Part shown: positions 10,519 to 22,002 of the stretch, one piece after another
Layout: every line of letters starts with the position of its first letter
Numbering within the stretch: the stretch's first letter is position 1
From: Lasiosphaeria ovina
Taxonomy: Eukaryota > Ascomycota > Sordariomycetes > Sordariales > Lasiosphaeriaceae
DNA length: 64,000 nucleotides
NCBI GenBank assembly: GCA_033439765.1
Contig: JAULSN010000002.1
Coordinates: 1,240,001-1,304,000 of the forward strand
Reading direction: 5' to 3'
Position numbers and translations under genes: made by a program
Notes under the pieces: model-generated
What the model was told of the DNA's origin: nothing
Database searches by the model: none
The model's input: only the letters and a program-made list of their open reading frames with translations

Positions 10519-12213
10519 ATGAAAAACCGCCCGGTCCTGCGGCATTTTACGGCGGGCTTGGCGGCGGGCTTGGCGGCGGCCACGTTCCTAATCTTTTGGG
10601 GCGCCGCGGCCGCGTCAGACTTCGGGCCGAGCGAGGAAGCGGCCCGCCACAACGGCTTCCACATCTTCAACGCCGTGCACTCGGCGCTACGTCAGTATAA
10701 GACATTACCAGCAATTCCAATTTTTAATTAGACTTTTTAAAACAAGTATTAACAATCTCGAGGGGGGTCTTTACTAAACTACAACGGCCTCTCACTATTC
10801 CTAGCCACGGTGCCCAACGATGTCCTTCTCTATCACAGCGATAACGTGCTAGATCAGCCGCCCGGCTTCGAATGGCTAGCCTTCGAGATTTAGCACGCCG
10901 AGATGTTTGCACGCCCGAGGAGATCTCCGCGCACGCTCGATCCCCCACAAAGCCTCCTCGACCAGTATACATAGGACGGCCAGGCCAGATCCGTATACGA
11001 CGACGGTGACGAAGAGCCTTACGAGTACCCTGGCTATCTCCAAATCTACCGAGTAATAAAGCCCCTGCGTATCCTCTACGTCGAGGGCATGGGCGCCGGC
11101 AAGACCACCCTCGGCACGCTGGACACGCAGGACTTCATCCTCCGTAATAGCCAGTCCGACCATCCAACGCGAGACTACGAGTGCGGTAAGGACCTGTACG
11201 ATATTGCCGTCGCCTGGGGGCTATAGGGCGTGCTCCGGATGGAGGCCGGCTTTGAGATAATCAAATACAACTTCTCCGACAGTATCGAACTCGTCTCTAT
11301 GCGCCAGCGGCCCGCACTCGCCGACCCGGGATCCAAGGACTACTTTGGAGTCTCCGGCCTCGAGTACATGCGAGCCGTCTCACAGCGCTACCACGGCATC
11401 GGGTCGGGTCGCGCCGTGCTGGACTTCCCGTCCATGGTCTCGGCTCTATTCTACCCCGTCAACCTCACTAACCCGGATCCCGAACGCCCGGATCTACTAC
11501 GCTTGGCGGGCGCTACGGAAAATCAACTGCAGGCAATCAGGCTACGGGTTGCGGAGGTCGTCGAGGCGCGTGGCCGCGATACTCCCGCGAGCTCCATTGA
11601 CTGGCAGGGAGTCGCGGACATAATTGTCGCTCGGTATACGGATAGGCTAAAAAGTATGGCGGATAAGATCAAGTCTCTAGACGCCATGCGGGGCGCCGTC
11701 AACCAGCTCCTGAACCTCCATATCGACTATCCACCGGGTAGTAGGAAAGATATCGGAAAGGTCGAACTCGAACGGTGCACGAAATACGACACCGCCCTTC
11801 TTATTCTACAGATACCAGAGGACCGCCTAATCCTCGCTGGGATAGAATACGTTACGTCGAGCATCTGCTCGGCGCTGTTCTCCGCCCGGAAGCTCGTCGT
11901 AGTAGATCCGGACGCAGACGCGGCTTCGCTTTCAGCTACCGTAAAGATTATATAGGAGTTGGTGGATCGCCTCTAATGGACGCGGTAGAAATAATATCCC
12001 CTCTACGAGTATAACGAGGTCTACTTCGTGGCTATATAGCGCTATGGAGATAGAGAGTCGTACGAACGGCCGTCTTATAGAAATAGCTCTACGATCTGGG
12101 ATATTGGTCGGGGTAGCTACTGGCCGCGTATATGGTCCGTACGGCCTGGATCTAGGAACTATAGTCACGGTTATAGAATAGAGAGTGACGGCTTAGGTCG
12201 GCGAGATTTGTGA
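10519..12213 (+). pseudogene. unknown-function fungal family gene broken by eight TAG/TAA codons
   Basis: Exon 1 (10519-10690) starts MKNRPVLRHFTAGLAAGLAA, a hydrophobic signal or anchor, and ends HNGFHIFNAVHSALR. A 72-nt intron (10691-10762, GTCAGT to GAG) follows. Exon 2 has NYNGLSLFLATVPNDVLLYH, FEWLAFE, ILYVEGMGAGKTTLGTLDTQ, RMEAGFEIIKYNFSD and VSGLEYMRAVSQRYHGIGSG. I recognise this as a common fungal family, probably secreted or ER-anchored, of unknown function. The GAGKTT string is not evidence of an NTPase. Stops at 10891, 10972, 11224, 11953, 11974, 11986, 11992 and 12037 are all TAG/TAA in one frame. Several, such as AWGL-stop-GVLRM, sit where I recall Gln. Removing none of the frame, everything else reads through, consistent with point mutation of a once-intact gene. 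Confidence 0.75.
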
Positions 12214-12520
12214 TTAGTATAAGGTTGGGGGTTATTTACTTGCTTAGGGAAGAGGCGCGCCGTCGGTTATGCTTCTTATGGTACCCTCCGCTATATAGAC
12301 TCGTTTCTTACTATATAGCGCTAGCGAATCTATTCTTTTCCCTGAATTATTTTTGAGTGATTATGTATTAATAAGCCTGTTGGTTATTCTGGCCTCTCTG
12401 ACTGCCCTGCGTAGGAGCCCTCTCCTTCAGCATATGTCTACGGAACGCGAGCTCACGAAGTAATTATCTTGATGATTTATCAATTATAAATATTCATTCC
12501 GTATTCACCATCTATCTAAT
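12214..12520. other. AT-rich spacer
   Basis: No gene supported. It lies between the convergent ends of the preceding plus-strand gene and the minus-strand DUF3669 gene and is rich in TA steps. Confidence 0.4.
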
Positions 12521-13663
12521 CTAACTACCTTTAGAATAAACACCTATCGTCTCCACAATCCTCGCCATCAATAGCTCTAGCAGCTCCCGAATTGCTTCAC
12601 ACTCTCCTTCCAGAATCGCTCTACTAGATCCGAGAAACCTATCCTTAAATAATGCCCATAGTCTTTCGTCCCCGGGATACTTATAGTTCGGGTTTGGGTA
12701 GAACGGATCGTTCCGCCAAAACCGCTAGGCAGCGACCTTAACGCCGGTCTCGTTCATATCGAGTTCCTTATAACAGTCGAAATCAAGGAGCCATATAGTA
12801 TAAGAACCGAGAATTCCCGTAGTGAGCTCTGTCGTTCCAATGCTCGGATCCGACGCTGGTATTATGTTCTGCGAATGCGACTCGGTGGTTGCGATTGCCG
12901 AGGTTCGGGGGCGGGCGAGAACAAACTCGACATCGTTGGCATCTATTCTCACGACCCAGAGGAGAAATGCCAATGTGTCTGCCATTGCTATCGCGTACTC
13001 GTCAATCGGGAGCCCAAGCTCTTCGATCTAGTCGGCGTAAAGCGGATAGTTACGAAGGCTAATGGATTGCAGGCGACTCTATCGTACCCCTTGCCGGCGA
13101 TGGCCAAGGTACGGGCGCACGAGGCAGTGCTCGTTTCGTTTATCGTTAACTACCGAGTCAACATCTCCATTCCAAAATCTCTATACCAGGAGACGACGGG
13201 TTTCGCGAGGCATTGGTAAGATTCGTTTACTGACGAGTACTTCACACGCTACAAATTCTATTAGAAGCCGCGGAAGAATCGTCTTCCATTTATCAGATTG
13301 GGGAGGCAAATGGTCGATGGCCGACGGAATATTGACGCGGAAGAATGACGGGTTATTACCGTGTATCTGGACTGCCGATAGAATCTGCCGATGAATACGG
13401 CGTTCGTTGGAGATGGATCGATCTGGAAGGCCGTCTCCTCGCTTCAATACGATGGCTGAGTATTGCGAGTCTATATCGGCATCTTTGAGCGCATCGGACC
13501 AGATAGTCCCGCAGGAGCTATAGCCGATTCTCTTAAGTTGAGATGTATGTCTTGTAGACGTGATCTGCTCAATATGGCTGCCCATATTGAATGTAAGTTG
13601 GTGTGGTGTTGCGAATTCGATAAGTTCCGCGCAAAGAGTAGGAGGGTAATTATTAGGTGTCAA
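12521..13663 (-). pseudogene. DUF3669 protein, full-length but with four TAG stops
   Basis: One minus-strand frame runs from 13663 (or the Met at 13585) to a stop at 12521. It shows the DUF3669 landmarks in order: RIGYSSCGTIWS, KRGDGLPDRSISNERRIHRQ, KILPRL-like KTILPRLLIEFVACEVLVSK, PRETRRL, NEHCLVRPYLGHRR, SLRNYPL, IEELGLPIDEYAIAMADTLA, FLLWVVRIDANDVEFVLARP, IWLLDFDCYKELDMNETGV and RFWRNDPFYPNP. The four interruptions are all TAG: one after RRLLV, one before SRLQSISLRNY, one before IEELGLP (a Gln position as I recall), and one after VKVAA. Domain function is unknown; members occur as fungal accessory genes. TA-rich codons fit RIP. Confidence 0.8.
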
Positions 13664-14219
13664 GTGTGATGAAGAAAAGAAGAGACGGAATTGCCCGCCC
13701 CTATTTATATGTTGTCCAGTCGGTTCCAGCTAGTCGTTGAAAATTTTATTTGGTGGCTTCGGCAAAAACAGGCACCTTAAGTCTAAATCTCTTCAGCTGC
13801 GGAATGTGTCAATTTTTTCGTTAACGAATAAGAATTCGAGTATACTAATAAAAGTGGTTTGTAGTACTTCCAGGCTGTATAAGGTAATAAACGCCCGTAA
13901 ATAAAACTAAAGTAAGCTCGTTAACTGCCCTCCAAAATGGGATGTGTAGGTTAGCCCCCCTGTTGCAGCTTGTGGCCGGCTTCGGCTTGTCGGGGCTCGA
14001 CGCTGTTGACCCGGGCGGCACATAGGAAGAGTATGAGCGGGAAGATGGTATTTCATAACTTTGCCAGCCTAAAATAGGCTCTGCGTATCTCAAGGCTCTG
14101 CGAATCCCAACTGCTAGCAACTGCCAAGATCCCCAGGTAGGTGCGAAAAAAAATGGTGGTGCGTACATCAAAGCTCTTCAAAAACTCTAAAGTTGAGCTA
14201 AGTCGGAACTCTGTCGGAG
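13664..14219. other. intergenic between two DUF3669 genes
   Basis: It holds the likely promoter of the minus-strand gene. A short stretch at about 13920-14060 has coding-like composition on the plus strand but too little to identify. Confidence 0.4.
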
Positions 14220-14933
14220 TTGATTATAGGAATGTCTCATACCCTTGCGGTTCTCCACTGGCATACCAAGATTGATGCAATGGATGTCGAGTTCGTTATC
14301 GGCAGTTCACCGGCCGAGGAACAAAGCATCCGTGTCGAAATTGATGCGTCGCGCGCAAGCTCTCTCCCACCGCAAACCAGCACCTACGAAGAAGCAAAGC
14401 ACTCGAGGGTTGATTTTACAAAACGGGTTACAGCATTATGGATGATAGATTTCGATGATTGTAACGATATCGCCATGAATTCATCTGGGGTTGATATGGC
14501 AGTCAAGGCGTTCCTAGACACCAACTTCTATTGTCCAAGACCAGAGACAGGGGATGCTTATATCGATACGCTGTGGACGATGTTCTCTGAGAAGTACCTC
14601 CAGTACAGCGATTTCATTCTCGAGGATGTACTTCGCACTCCCGACCTCAAGAACCTCCCCCGGCAGTTTATCCAGAAGATTGCCGTTGAAGCCGCTCAGA
14701 GACACCAGGGATCGATTGAAGGGACATCACATTCCCCGTCTGGGTCTAGCTTTGGCTCTTGGCGTCGCGGATCGCGAGCTACACGAAGGGGCAATGTAAA
14801 CACCGAGTCGGAGCACACTCTCAGTTCTCAGAGTGGCAGTAGCTTGAGGTCTTCCGTATCGTATGGGGGGTCTTGGCGGAGAGGTAGGGGCTTTTCTCAG
14901 CGTGGAAGTTGGCGAGGAAGTGATGCTTCGTGA
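14220..14933 (+). CDS. DUF3669 C-terminal part with Ser/Arg/Gly-rich tail (5'-truncated)
   Basis: The frame begins within the second half of the domain: HTLAVLHWHTKIDAMDVEFV, ALWMIDFDDCNDIAMNSSGV and FLDTNFYCPRP align with the neighbour at 12521-13663. The N-terminal half with KRGDGLPDRSISNE is missing, so the Met at 14220 is probably not the native start. After the domain comes a long tail with SFGSWRRGSRATRRGN and GGSWRRGRGFSQRGSWRG, an RGG/SR-like composition seen in RNA-binding tails. There are no premature stops and TpA is not elevated, unlike the other copy 560 bases away. So the two copies had different histories. Confidence 0.65.
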   Translation: MIIGMSHTLAVLHWHTKIDAMDVEFVIGSSPAEEQSIRVEIDASRASSLPPQTSTYEEAKHSRVDFTKRVTALWMIDFDDCNDIAMNSSGVDMAVKAFLDTNFYCPRPETGDAYIDTLWTMFSEKYLQYSDFILEDVLRTPDLKNLPRQFIQKIAVEAAQRHQGSIEGTSHSPSGSSFGSWRRGSRATRRGNVNTESEHTLSSQSGSSLRSSVSYGGSWRRGRGFSQRGSWRGSDAS

Positions 14934-15222
14934 GCATCCGCAAGAGGTCCTCATTTAACACGGAACCCCAGACCTGTACTAGATCAATTCCACATCTTCT
15001 TTCCTTCTTCGATGTCTGGACCTACTGTTGTAGCTCCCTTACACGGTGCTCAATACTCCAGGGAATAAATTTTGCAGGACGCAAGGAAGCGGAACCAGAT
15101 ATGTAAAGACTGCTCCGACTTATCCAAACAACATTATAGAACTAGTTAAATTAAGTCCCTTGATGCCTCATCGGGTTCGTGGGATCTGACCTCTGCGTTT
15201 TACAAAGTAGCTGACAGCCAAG
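14934..15222. other. short spacer, nothing recognised
   Basis: 3' flank of the DUF3669 fragment. No coding signal. Confidence 0.4.
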
Positions 15223-15535
15223 GTATCCCGCATCAACGTGCACGGATACCAATACGACAAGGGCGCGTGCGACAAGGTGCGCAGCCTGGTGACGGCAGCG
15301 GGCAAGGAGCTGTGGAACAGCGAGTACGGTGAGGGCGACGCCACGGGCCAGCGGCTGGCCAGCAACCTGCTGCTCGACTTCCGGTGGCTCAAGCCGACGG
15401 CCTGGGTGTACTGGCAGGTGCTGGACGGCGGCGGCTGGGGGCTGGTCGACGATATTTTGTAGAACGGCGATTTGACGTCCTAGAAGTGCTATAGTAGGTT
15501 CCAAATTCCTCTTTTTCCCTTTTTTTAGTTGGAGT
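15223..15535 (+). pseudogene. GH30-type glycoside hydrolase fragment
   Basis: A short GC-rich patch reads VSRINVHGYQYDKGACDKVR, then AAGKELWNSEYGEGDATGQR, then LLLDFRWLKPTAWVYWQVLD and GGGWGLVDDIL. The NSEYGEGD block matches the nucleophile region of GH30 endo-beta-1,6-galactanase-type enzymes, with Glu as the candidate catalytic residue. After DDIL a TAG interrupts, then NGDLTS and another TAG. Both ends are missing. Sharp composition change on each side indicates an isolated gene piece in AT-rich sequence. Confidence 0.75.
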
Positions 15536-16213
15536 GGAGGTGGCGGGAGGCCGCGAGCAGCGAGTTGAGCGTCAATTCTTCGCGCGTGCTTTTGGGTATA
15601 TAAACAACTCTTCTCCCTTAACTTAGTACATACGGCCATAGATATCGGAAAACTCGGGATCCCGTCCGCTCTCCCTTAGATAAGCCGATAATCGCAATCT
15701 TAGTTGTCGGAGTGAGCGACTTTTTTTTATTTACCGGAGTCTAGACCCACTATTAATCGGATACACCCAATCAAGTCAGTCTCGCCTACCTCAACCTCAA
15801 CCTGTCTGCAACAAAGTCTACTAACCTACGAGACAGGTTGCCAGGTAGGCAGCTAAATTATATGTCTCTGCATTTTGTGATATATATTATCTACTGTTTA
15901 ACTCTTAAGTAAATACGTACTCACCTCCTAACTGTTGGTTTTAAAGGGCGTAAAAACAGGCCCCGGAAATGCACCGAATAAGAGTGCGGCGTCTTACGGC
16001 GCATCTGTTTCGTAGCCTTCAAACCAACGACCACCGTTCATAAGACCACCAAAAAGGGGCATGAAACGGACGAAAATCTCATACCATCTCTTCCCCTCTC
16101 CCCCCGTTTTAATCCCAATTCCCCTCTTCGCTCGCTATACTTTCAATTCCCTACAACCCCCCAGTTTCATCGCTCTACAAAACTCATTATCTTTATCTTC
16201 TCTGGGCCTCACG
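15536..16213. other. AT-rich intergenic leader upstream of DUF3435 gene
   Basis: No coding frame. The last 150 bases are pyrimidine-rich, as is usual just upstream of fungal starts. If the next gene were a Starship captain, an element end would be expected in this stretch, but I cannot see a convincing short direct repeat or terminal motif. Confidence 0.4.
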
Positions 16214-18496
16214 ATGGTAAAGAAGCGAGTCAGGCGTCCAGGCCAAAGGCCCACAAGCGGGCTACCAGCACAGCCAACACGTCGTTTTGCGAATGACCTC
16301 GAGTCGCAGAGAGAGCGGGATAAAGAGAACGAAGAGTCAATCCGACAACGACCGTTGAGCGATAGAAGATCTATTTCCAAGAAAACAGAATTAAGCCGAT
16401 ATAATTCTTGGATTGAATGGACGGAGTAAGAGGTGCTCGGATTTTTTTTTTCTAATTACTAATAATGCATAGGTACTTCGAGCGCATCGCACAACTCGAT
16501 CCGAAGGAGGTCATTCTTGACCTTTGTAGAGACCCCGCTAGCAAAGAAAGAGCCGTAGTTCAGGTTAAAAAGTTTCTTCAGTACTACGTTCAGAAATCCG
16601 AAGCAGAGCGCCCCTCCCTTGGACCAACCGAGACGGAATTTTCTCTAACAATCACAAGCGCCCGCACCGTGTTCGAGAAGCTGAAGAGTGTAGTTGGGTA
16701 CGCGGAAAGTCATATTTTATATAATATAAGGCGAAATGATCCTGCCCATGCGATGCAATGGACCTTAGCCACGTCCTACTTCAACCTCAAGAACCCGGCT
16801 CGAATAAGTGGCCCGATATATGATATATACTTGGTATGTTTCCCAATCTTTAGCCCGCTAGGATGCTAATCGGTATCGTGATAATTATAATGGACAGTGG
16901 AATACTTGGTACCCGAGTTCGATCTTGCCCGTGAACAACTATTCGATAAGCTCGAGGCAACTAACGGTGATATACGACAAATTCTGGCGACGGCCTGGAC
17001 GGATGCCGTTCAAGCTGAACCTGATACTCGACTCGACTTCTGCATGACTCTTATATTATATGGTATTACTGGTTTTAGACCTGGTTCCCTTGTTGAGATA
17101 TTCTACAAGCAGACAGAGCTATGGGTTATACGGGATCCAGATAATCCGCAGAACACCAAAATTATTGCCCGTCTCACCCTATTCCACAACAAACAAAAGA
17201 CAGATTTACTACAGAAGGAGCAGGATAATACGTAAGCAAACCTACCAGCCCTCTCCGGAAGACTTTTTAATCACCTTTCTAGTATCGAGTTCTGCGTGGC
17301 CTTTATGCCAGACCAGTCCATTTACTTATTAAGTCATATTATGGCGCGGGCATTGAGCGAGAATGCATTTGAAGCAGATTATAAATCTGTGGATGAACTA
17401 TTTCAACGTCCTAACCTCGAGCATGTCGACCAAGTTCCCCTGAAGTGGAAGGAGGAGCTAATTACAGAAGACCGCCTACTCGTATCCATCGGCTACGACC
17501 AGTACTGGAAGATATGGCGTCGAGCAACCTGGGCATTGGGCCTTCGAGACATATTGCGTCCCTATTCAACCCGGGTAGGCGCCGGAGCAACTCTCAACGG
17601 TAAACCGGGCGTTCATTTCCACGATTGCTTTGGCTAACCTTTTTCCGATAGGTCACCTTACACCCGTAATCCGCAACTGGATATTGGGGCACAATGGAGA
17701 CATATTTCGCAAATATTACCAGCCAGACTTTTCATCCGAAGACCTTATGAAATTTGCGTTCGGGCAGAGCGCAGGGGACAACGAAGCTATATTCCAGCTA
17801 CAACGCAACGTTTCCGGGAGACGGGACGAATTCGCTCTAGTTGATGCAACCCTAGAAGACTATAAATCCTTCGAGGAGCGTCTGGATGTGGCTCAGCTCC
17901 GTGCAAGCGTTCAAGATGCTGTTCAAAGTGGTGCCAGTAAAAGAGAGGTGAAAAGGGTCAGGTCAGCGCTCTACAGTCGAGTGAGCAAACTGGCTGGTAT
18001 GAAAGCTATTCGGAGAAGAGCCGAGTACGAGCAAGAAAGTGATAGGTTGAGAGCAAGAGGGCTGGACATAACCGCGTTACGTCCTATACCCCCTGCCCCT
18101 TCTCCAGCGACAAGCTCTCTCGGAGCCAAAGCAATCGGCATGTTTTTGAAGAGGGTAGAGCCAGGAGATATCCATCGTTCGGCATGCTTCATTACCATTT
18201 TAATCGCCTACCTACGATATCGGCCATCATCAGTGGCAGTACTGGTAGCACGAGAACCAGGCTCGTTATTAGACCTCGGCACACAGGGAATTGCTCCCAT
18301 TAGGATATCCCAGTGTCTACTTGGTTATCCGTCCTTTTCTAACCCCAGGAACCTAATACGACACTTCACCAGTTGCCACTTCAAAAAAGGAACGTTCGAT
18401 GCACCGTTTGAATGCCCCGAATGCCTCTGGCTCGGACGCTCGCGGGTGGAATGGGCTCTCCACGTACCGAATGCTAGGTCAATCATACGGACATAG
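16214..18496 (+). pseudogene. DUF3435 tyrosine recombinase (captain-like), interrupted
   Basis: Five exons are visible: 16214-16425, 16473 to about 16834, 16898-17231, 17283-17599 and 17652-18496. Introns of 47, 51 and 52 nt splice cleanly (GTAAGA, GTAAGC, GTAAAC donors). The second junction (about 16835-16897) leaves a one-base mismatch. Core motifs: LYGITGFRPGSLVEIFYKQT (box I Arg), ELWVIRDPDNP, LTLFHNKQK, SVDELFQRPNLEHVDQVPLK, YSTRVGAGATLNG, then across the intron LTPVIRNWILGH and FRKYYQPDF (candidate nucleophile Tyr). The C-terminus has zinc-finger-like CHFKK and CPECLW pieces that look decayed. A TAG at 18494-18496 ends this part, but the same frame continues into an Est1-type domain. 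The family catalyses Starship-type DNA mobilisation. Whether this one was a captain is not shown. Confidence 0.75.
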
Positions 18497-20927
18497 CTGG
18501 TCGAAGCGGTGGAGGATATCTACGCCGGCTTGGTTCTGGTCGAACAAAAATGCATAGAGCTGGACCAAGTGGACACTCTGCCATCGACGGGGCATCTCGA
18601 AACTGTCGATTTCCTGGCTAGGATGCCTTCCACCCTTTATCATCGCCTTTGTAGTACCAACCCAGGGCATATCATTCAAACGGTCTTGGAAAGGTCAGTT
18701 CAAGAGAGGACGGAACAGGGGTTGCGCGTCCCCAGCAACGAGGAGTACCTGAAGGCATTCGAAGCGGCTCTGAAAGTCACCAGATCACCGCTATTGCGGT
18801 ACGAGGTTTTCGCCGCGCTCGCCAGCACCGTCGCCAGCATCAGCAGACGGGGCCGCAAGAGCATCCTGGAAAGAGAAGAACGTTTGGCTTTTATACAAAG
18901 GGTAGCAAAAGACATTCTCGCAGAGTTCGAGGCAACCGAACAGATAAAGGCCAAGCATACTACCCCGAAGATGGAAAAGGCTACTACTAAGAAGCCGGAC
19001 GGAGAAAGTAAGAAAGTTGCTACTATGAAACGCGACGGGGAAAGTAGGAAGGCTGCTACTATGGCACGTCGAAAGGCGGCTATCCAGGAGGGCGAAACGG
19101 CGTTTGATGCCATCGACGAGGCTAACGTGGAGGCTGCGGAACTCCCTACGGGTTCTCTGGCCGCCAAGTCGAGCGACTCCTAGATCACTTCGGGTTCTAC
19201 CATTAACAACGCAACTTCGAAACCCCATCAACCCGCTACCAAGCCTATAGCCAAGCCGGTACCGCTCGTCGATATTAGGCTGCTCGACGACAAGAATAAA
19301 TATAAGGAAGTTCACGGTAATTGGTATCTCCGTACCAGTAGCAAGTGGATACTCAGCTACGACAGCGAGCGCAACCGGGCACTAGTTAACCTCCATCGTA
19401 TTAATTGGCGTGACCATTATGACTTCCTCCAAGCATCACAGCATCCTCAAGGGTCGCCAAAACTCCGTGCCTTGCCGATAAAATATACCATGGCCGCGAG
19501 ACTGTGGCGGCACGCCATCCACCAGTATCTGGAATGCTTGCGTCTCCGGCTGCCAGATAGCTTCGAGTTTATAGACCAGGTAGTAGCAGAAACGTACGCG
19601 TTGATGTGCCTACTCGAAGAGACAGTCCCGAACTTCTCCGAGACCTGGTTGGAATGTAAAGCAGATCTGGCCCAATACAGGTACGTCTCCCCCACCCTGT
19701 TCTTACATTAGTTGCGATGTCTGACAACACGAATTAGAATGACCATCACTGTCGATCCGTCCGCCCGAGCGACTTGGAACGCTGTCGCGGCGGAGCAGTA
19801 CACCCGAGTGCTCCAGGAGGATGACACAGTGGGCCGTATCTACCATCACCTAGCCGTTCTGGAGAATCCAAACTACTTGCGATGCCTCTTCGGCCATCTG
19901 AAAGCCGTCAACGTTGGAACGCCTTTCACGGGTTCGTGGATGTCCATTCTCACGACTGTCGCGCATTTCGTGGCCCCAAACAACAAGAAGACAATGGCCA
20001 AAGCGAGCATGGCTCTCTCCAAAGACGAGGTCGACGTGCTTACCGCCGTTTCCCGCCTGGTTCTCGCTTCGGAGGAGGCCAACATTCTCGAAAAGGAGGG
20101 CTACGACACGCGCCCCGAGACTCATCTTCGCGCCTTTGACGTGGTTCTCAGAAGGCTCGCCTGGCGACATGAGAAGCGGAAAGACCTGTCTTCGATGCTT
20201 CGCGCTTTTTTTGGGACCCAGTCTCGGCGGGTGTTGGGGCCCGTTCTCCGCTGGAATCCGGCGTCGACCGGTCCCGCGTCGCACTACGCAGCATCAACCC
20301 GAGATATCCCCCAGGAGCAGCTTAGGCACCAGACGGAGATGCCGACACCTTCGCCGGAGGCTAGTCTACACAGCTCAGCGGCCCCGAAGAGCGAGGAAGC
20401 GGTCGAGTCGCCGGGTTGCCTGCCGAGATTCCCGCCGAGATCCTCTGCAAAGCCTATCGGGTTGGCGCAGGAGTTCGCAATGCGTCCTAGGTATGTGACT
20501 TGAGCACACCCGGTCCACACAGCGGGTCTAGAGTCCTAACTAACCATGTTGCAGTGCCGAGATCGCTCTTATGCTCTGTCAGATGCTGCTGGCGCCGCTC
20601 CCCCCCAGCGGAAAGTCGAGCTGGGTGAGGGCGGCGTGGTTTCCATACCTCGCGGAGAAGGCGGGCAGGACCGACTTCGGCGACGAGGCGGCCGCCTTTG
20701 CCGTGGTCGACAGAGCCGCCCAGATTGCCGCATGGAAGAAGACGATCGAGGAGCCCGATGAGAAGATGGGCAACGGGACCCGGATACCCCAGGGCGAGCC
20801 GGTTCCGTTAAATGAGGACGCGCACGCGCTACTGGAGCAGGCGCTCGAGACTACTGATAATGACGATGACACGACTGTCGTAGACGACGGGGATAGTGGA
20901 AGGCAGCCCAACTGTAAACTCACATAA
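18497..20927 (+). pseudogene. Est1-type DNA/RNA-binding domain protein, in frame with the DUF3435 gene
   Basis: The frame from 17652 runs on past the TAG at 18494 and another at 19181 to the splice at 19680. It reads VEAVEDIYAGLVLVEQKCIE, a Lys/Glu-rich linker (about 18950-19080), then HYDFLQASQHPQGSPKLRAL, KYTMAARLWRHAIHQYLECL and LLEETVPNFSETWLECKADL. After introns 19681-19737 and 20491-20554 (GTACGT and GTATGT donors) it continues with GRIYHHLAVLENPNYLRCLF, FTGSWMSILT and SAEIALMLCQMLLAPL, stopping at 20927. These blocks match fungal Est1/SMG5-7-like proteins (TPR plus Est1 DNA/RNA-binding domain), tied to telomerase or RNA-decay functions. Both stops are TAG. It may be a separate gene whose start lies near 18497, or the tail of a fusion; no ATG or promoter separates them obviously. 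Confidence 0.7.
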
Positions 20928-22002
20928 GTCTGGTCGTTTCTGCGTCTGTTGTAAGGACTTGTCCGCGAGAGTCTCGGACCGCTATCGATTCAATTCGTTT
21001 TTCATTACATATAGGACCGCGGTTGGCTCGTATTTTCTTAATCATATCAAGCATTCTTGCCTGGTGCTTCCCGATCCTCCACACGCGAATGGGTGAATCG
21101 ACCGGAAACACATCGCTCCCGAAAGCGGCTATCGCCACCTCGCCCGGTTCCTTCCAGAGGCGTGGACATCCTATGGACTGTCCGTTACTTGGACAAAATA
21201 AGTCAGTCATATCGCCAAACTAGTGTGGGCCTCGCTGGGAGTGCTTGAAGGGTTGGCGCAATGGCCCGTCAAGACGCTTTGAATTCCCTCTATAAAATAG
21301 ACCCTCGTTACACACCTTAATATTCAGGCTCAACGTGAAGACAAGCCTGAATAGTGTAATAATATTATCTCTTCTCGGGTCCTACCAAAGGCTTATTGTC
21401 GCAGGAAAACAGACTCCTGTCAAGGCGCAGATCTGTAGCTCCTGAGCTGCCTGAGCCACAGGATCTTAAGCCACAAGGTCCTGAACCACAGGGCCCTGTG
21501 CCTCACACGTACCCAGTGTCGTGCTCGAATCTACCTGCACAGGGCAGCTCCACTGTGCTCTCTTCTTTCTCTCCTTTACATGGATAACTAGACTTTCTCC
21601 TTTAAAAGTAAACTTTTAATTTATATCCTCTTCTCAACAGTTCCCTAGCTCGTATTTTCCTATGACACTCATATTTACTTCCTATATGTTTTGGGTCCCA
21701 CTCTTTCGAATCATCTGCCCCTACACCCCCTCTTCGCTCCTAGGCTCTTTTATTCTGGCCTTACAAAGAGCCTACCCGCCGGTAGTACAGGATTTGCTTC
21801 AATCACGGACATCACTAACACGTGCAGTAAGCAGTGGCTATGGGTATGGACATAGGCCTTTCGGCGAATCTTGAGGTACTCGTGGGGGTGAGCTGGGAGT
21901 AGGGAACCCGTAAGGCGTGGCGCTCGTTAGCGCCTAATTAACAATGCAAGATTACGAATCACCCCCGTAACACGAATTCAGGCTACGCTATTATGTAATA
22001 TT
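20928..22002. other. repeat-rich intergenic stretch
   Basis: No credible gene. A TATA-like box (about 21290) is followed by an AT-rich tract. A 15-bp unit (CCTGAGCCACAGGAT-like) occurs three times at 21450-21496. It could be part of an unrecognised LTR, but I found no matching ends or target duplication. Confidence 0.4.
21450..21496. repeat. 15-bp tandem repeat, 3 copies
   Basis: Three imperfect units, each containing a CCACA core, in tandem. Confidence 0.7.

Noticed and set aside
10519..12213. GMGAGKTT as a P-loop NTPase.
   Set aside because: No Walker B, no NTPase fold context; homologues I recall have SAGKT-like strings here without NTPase function.
16214..18496. Calling this a confirmed Starship captain.
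   Set aside because: Family membership is clear, but no element ends or target site are visible and one splice junction is off by one base.
21223..21667. A second LTR (TG...CA boundaries).
   Set aside because: Flanking 5-mers do not match and no relative occurs in the window.
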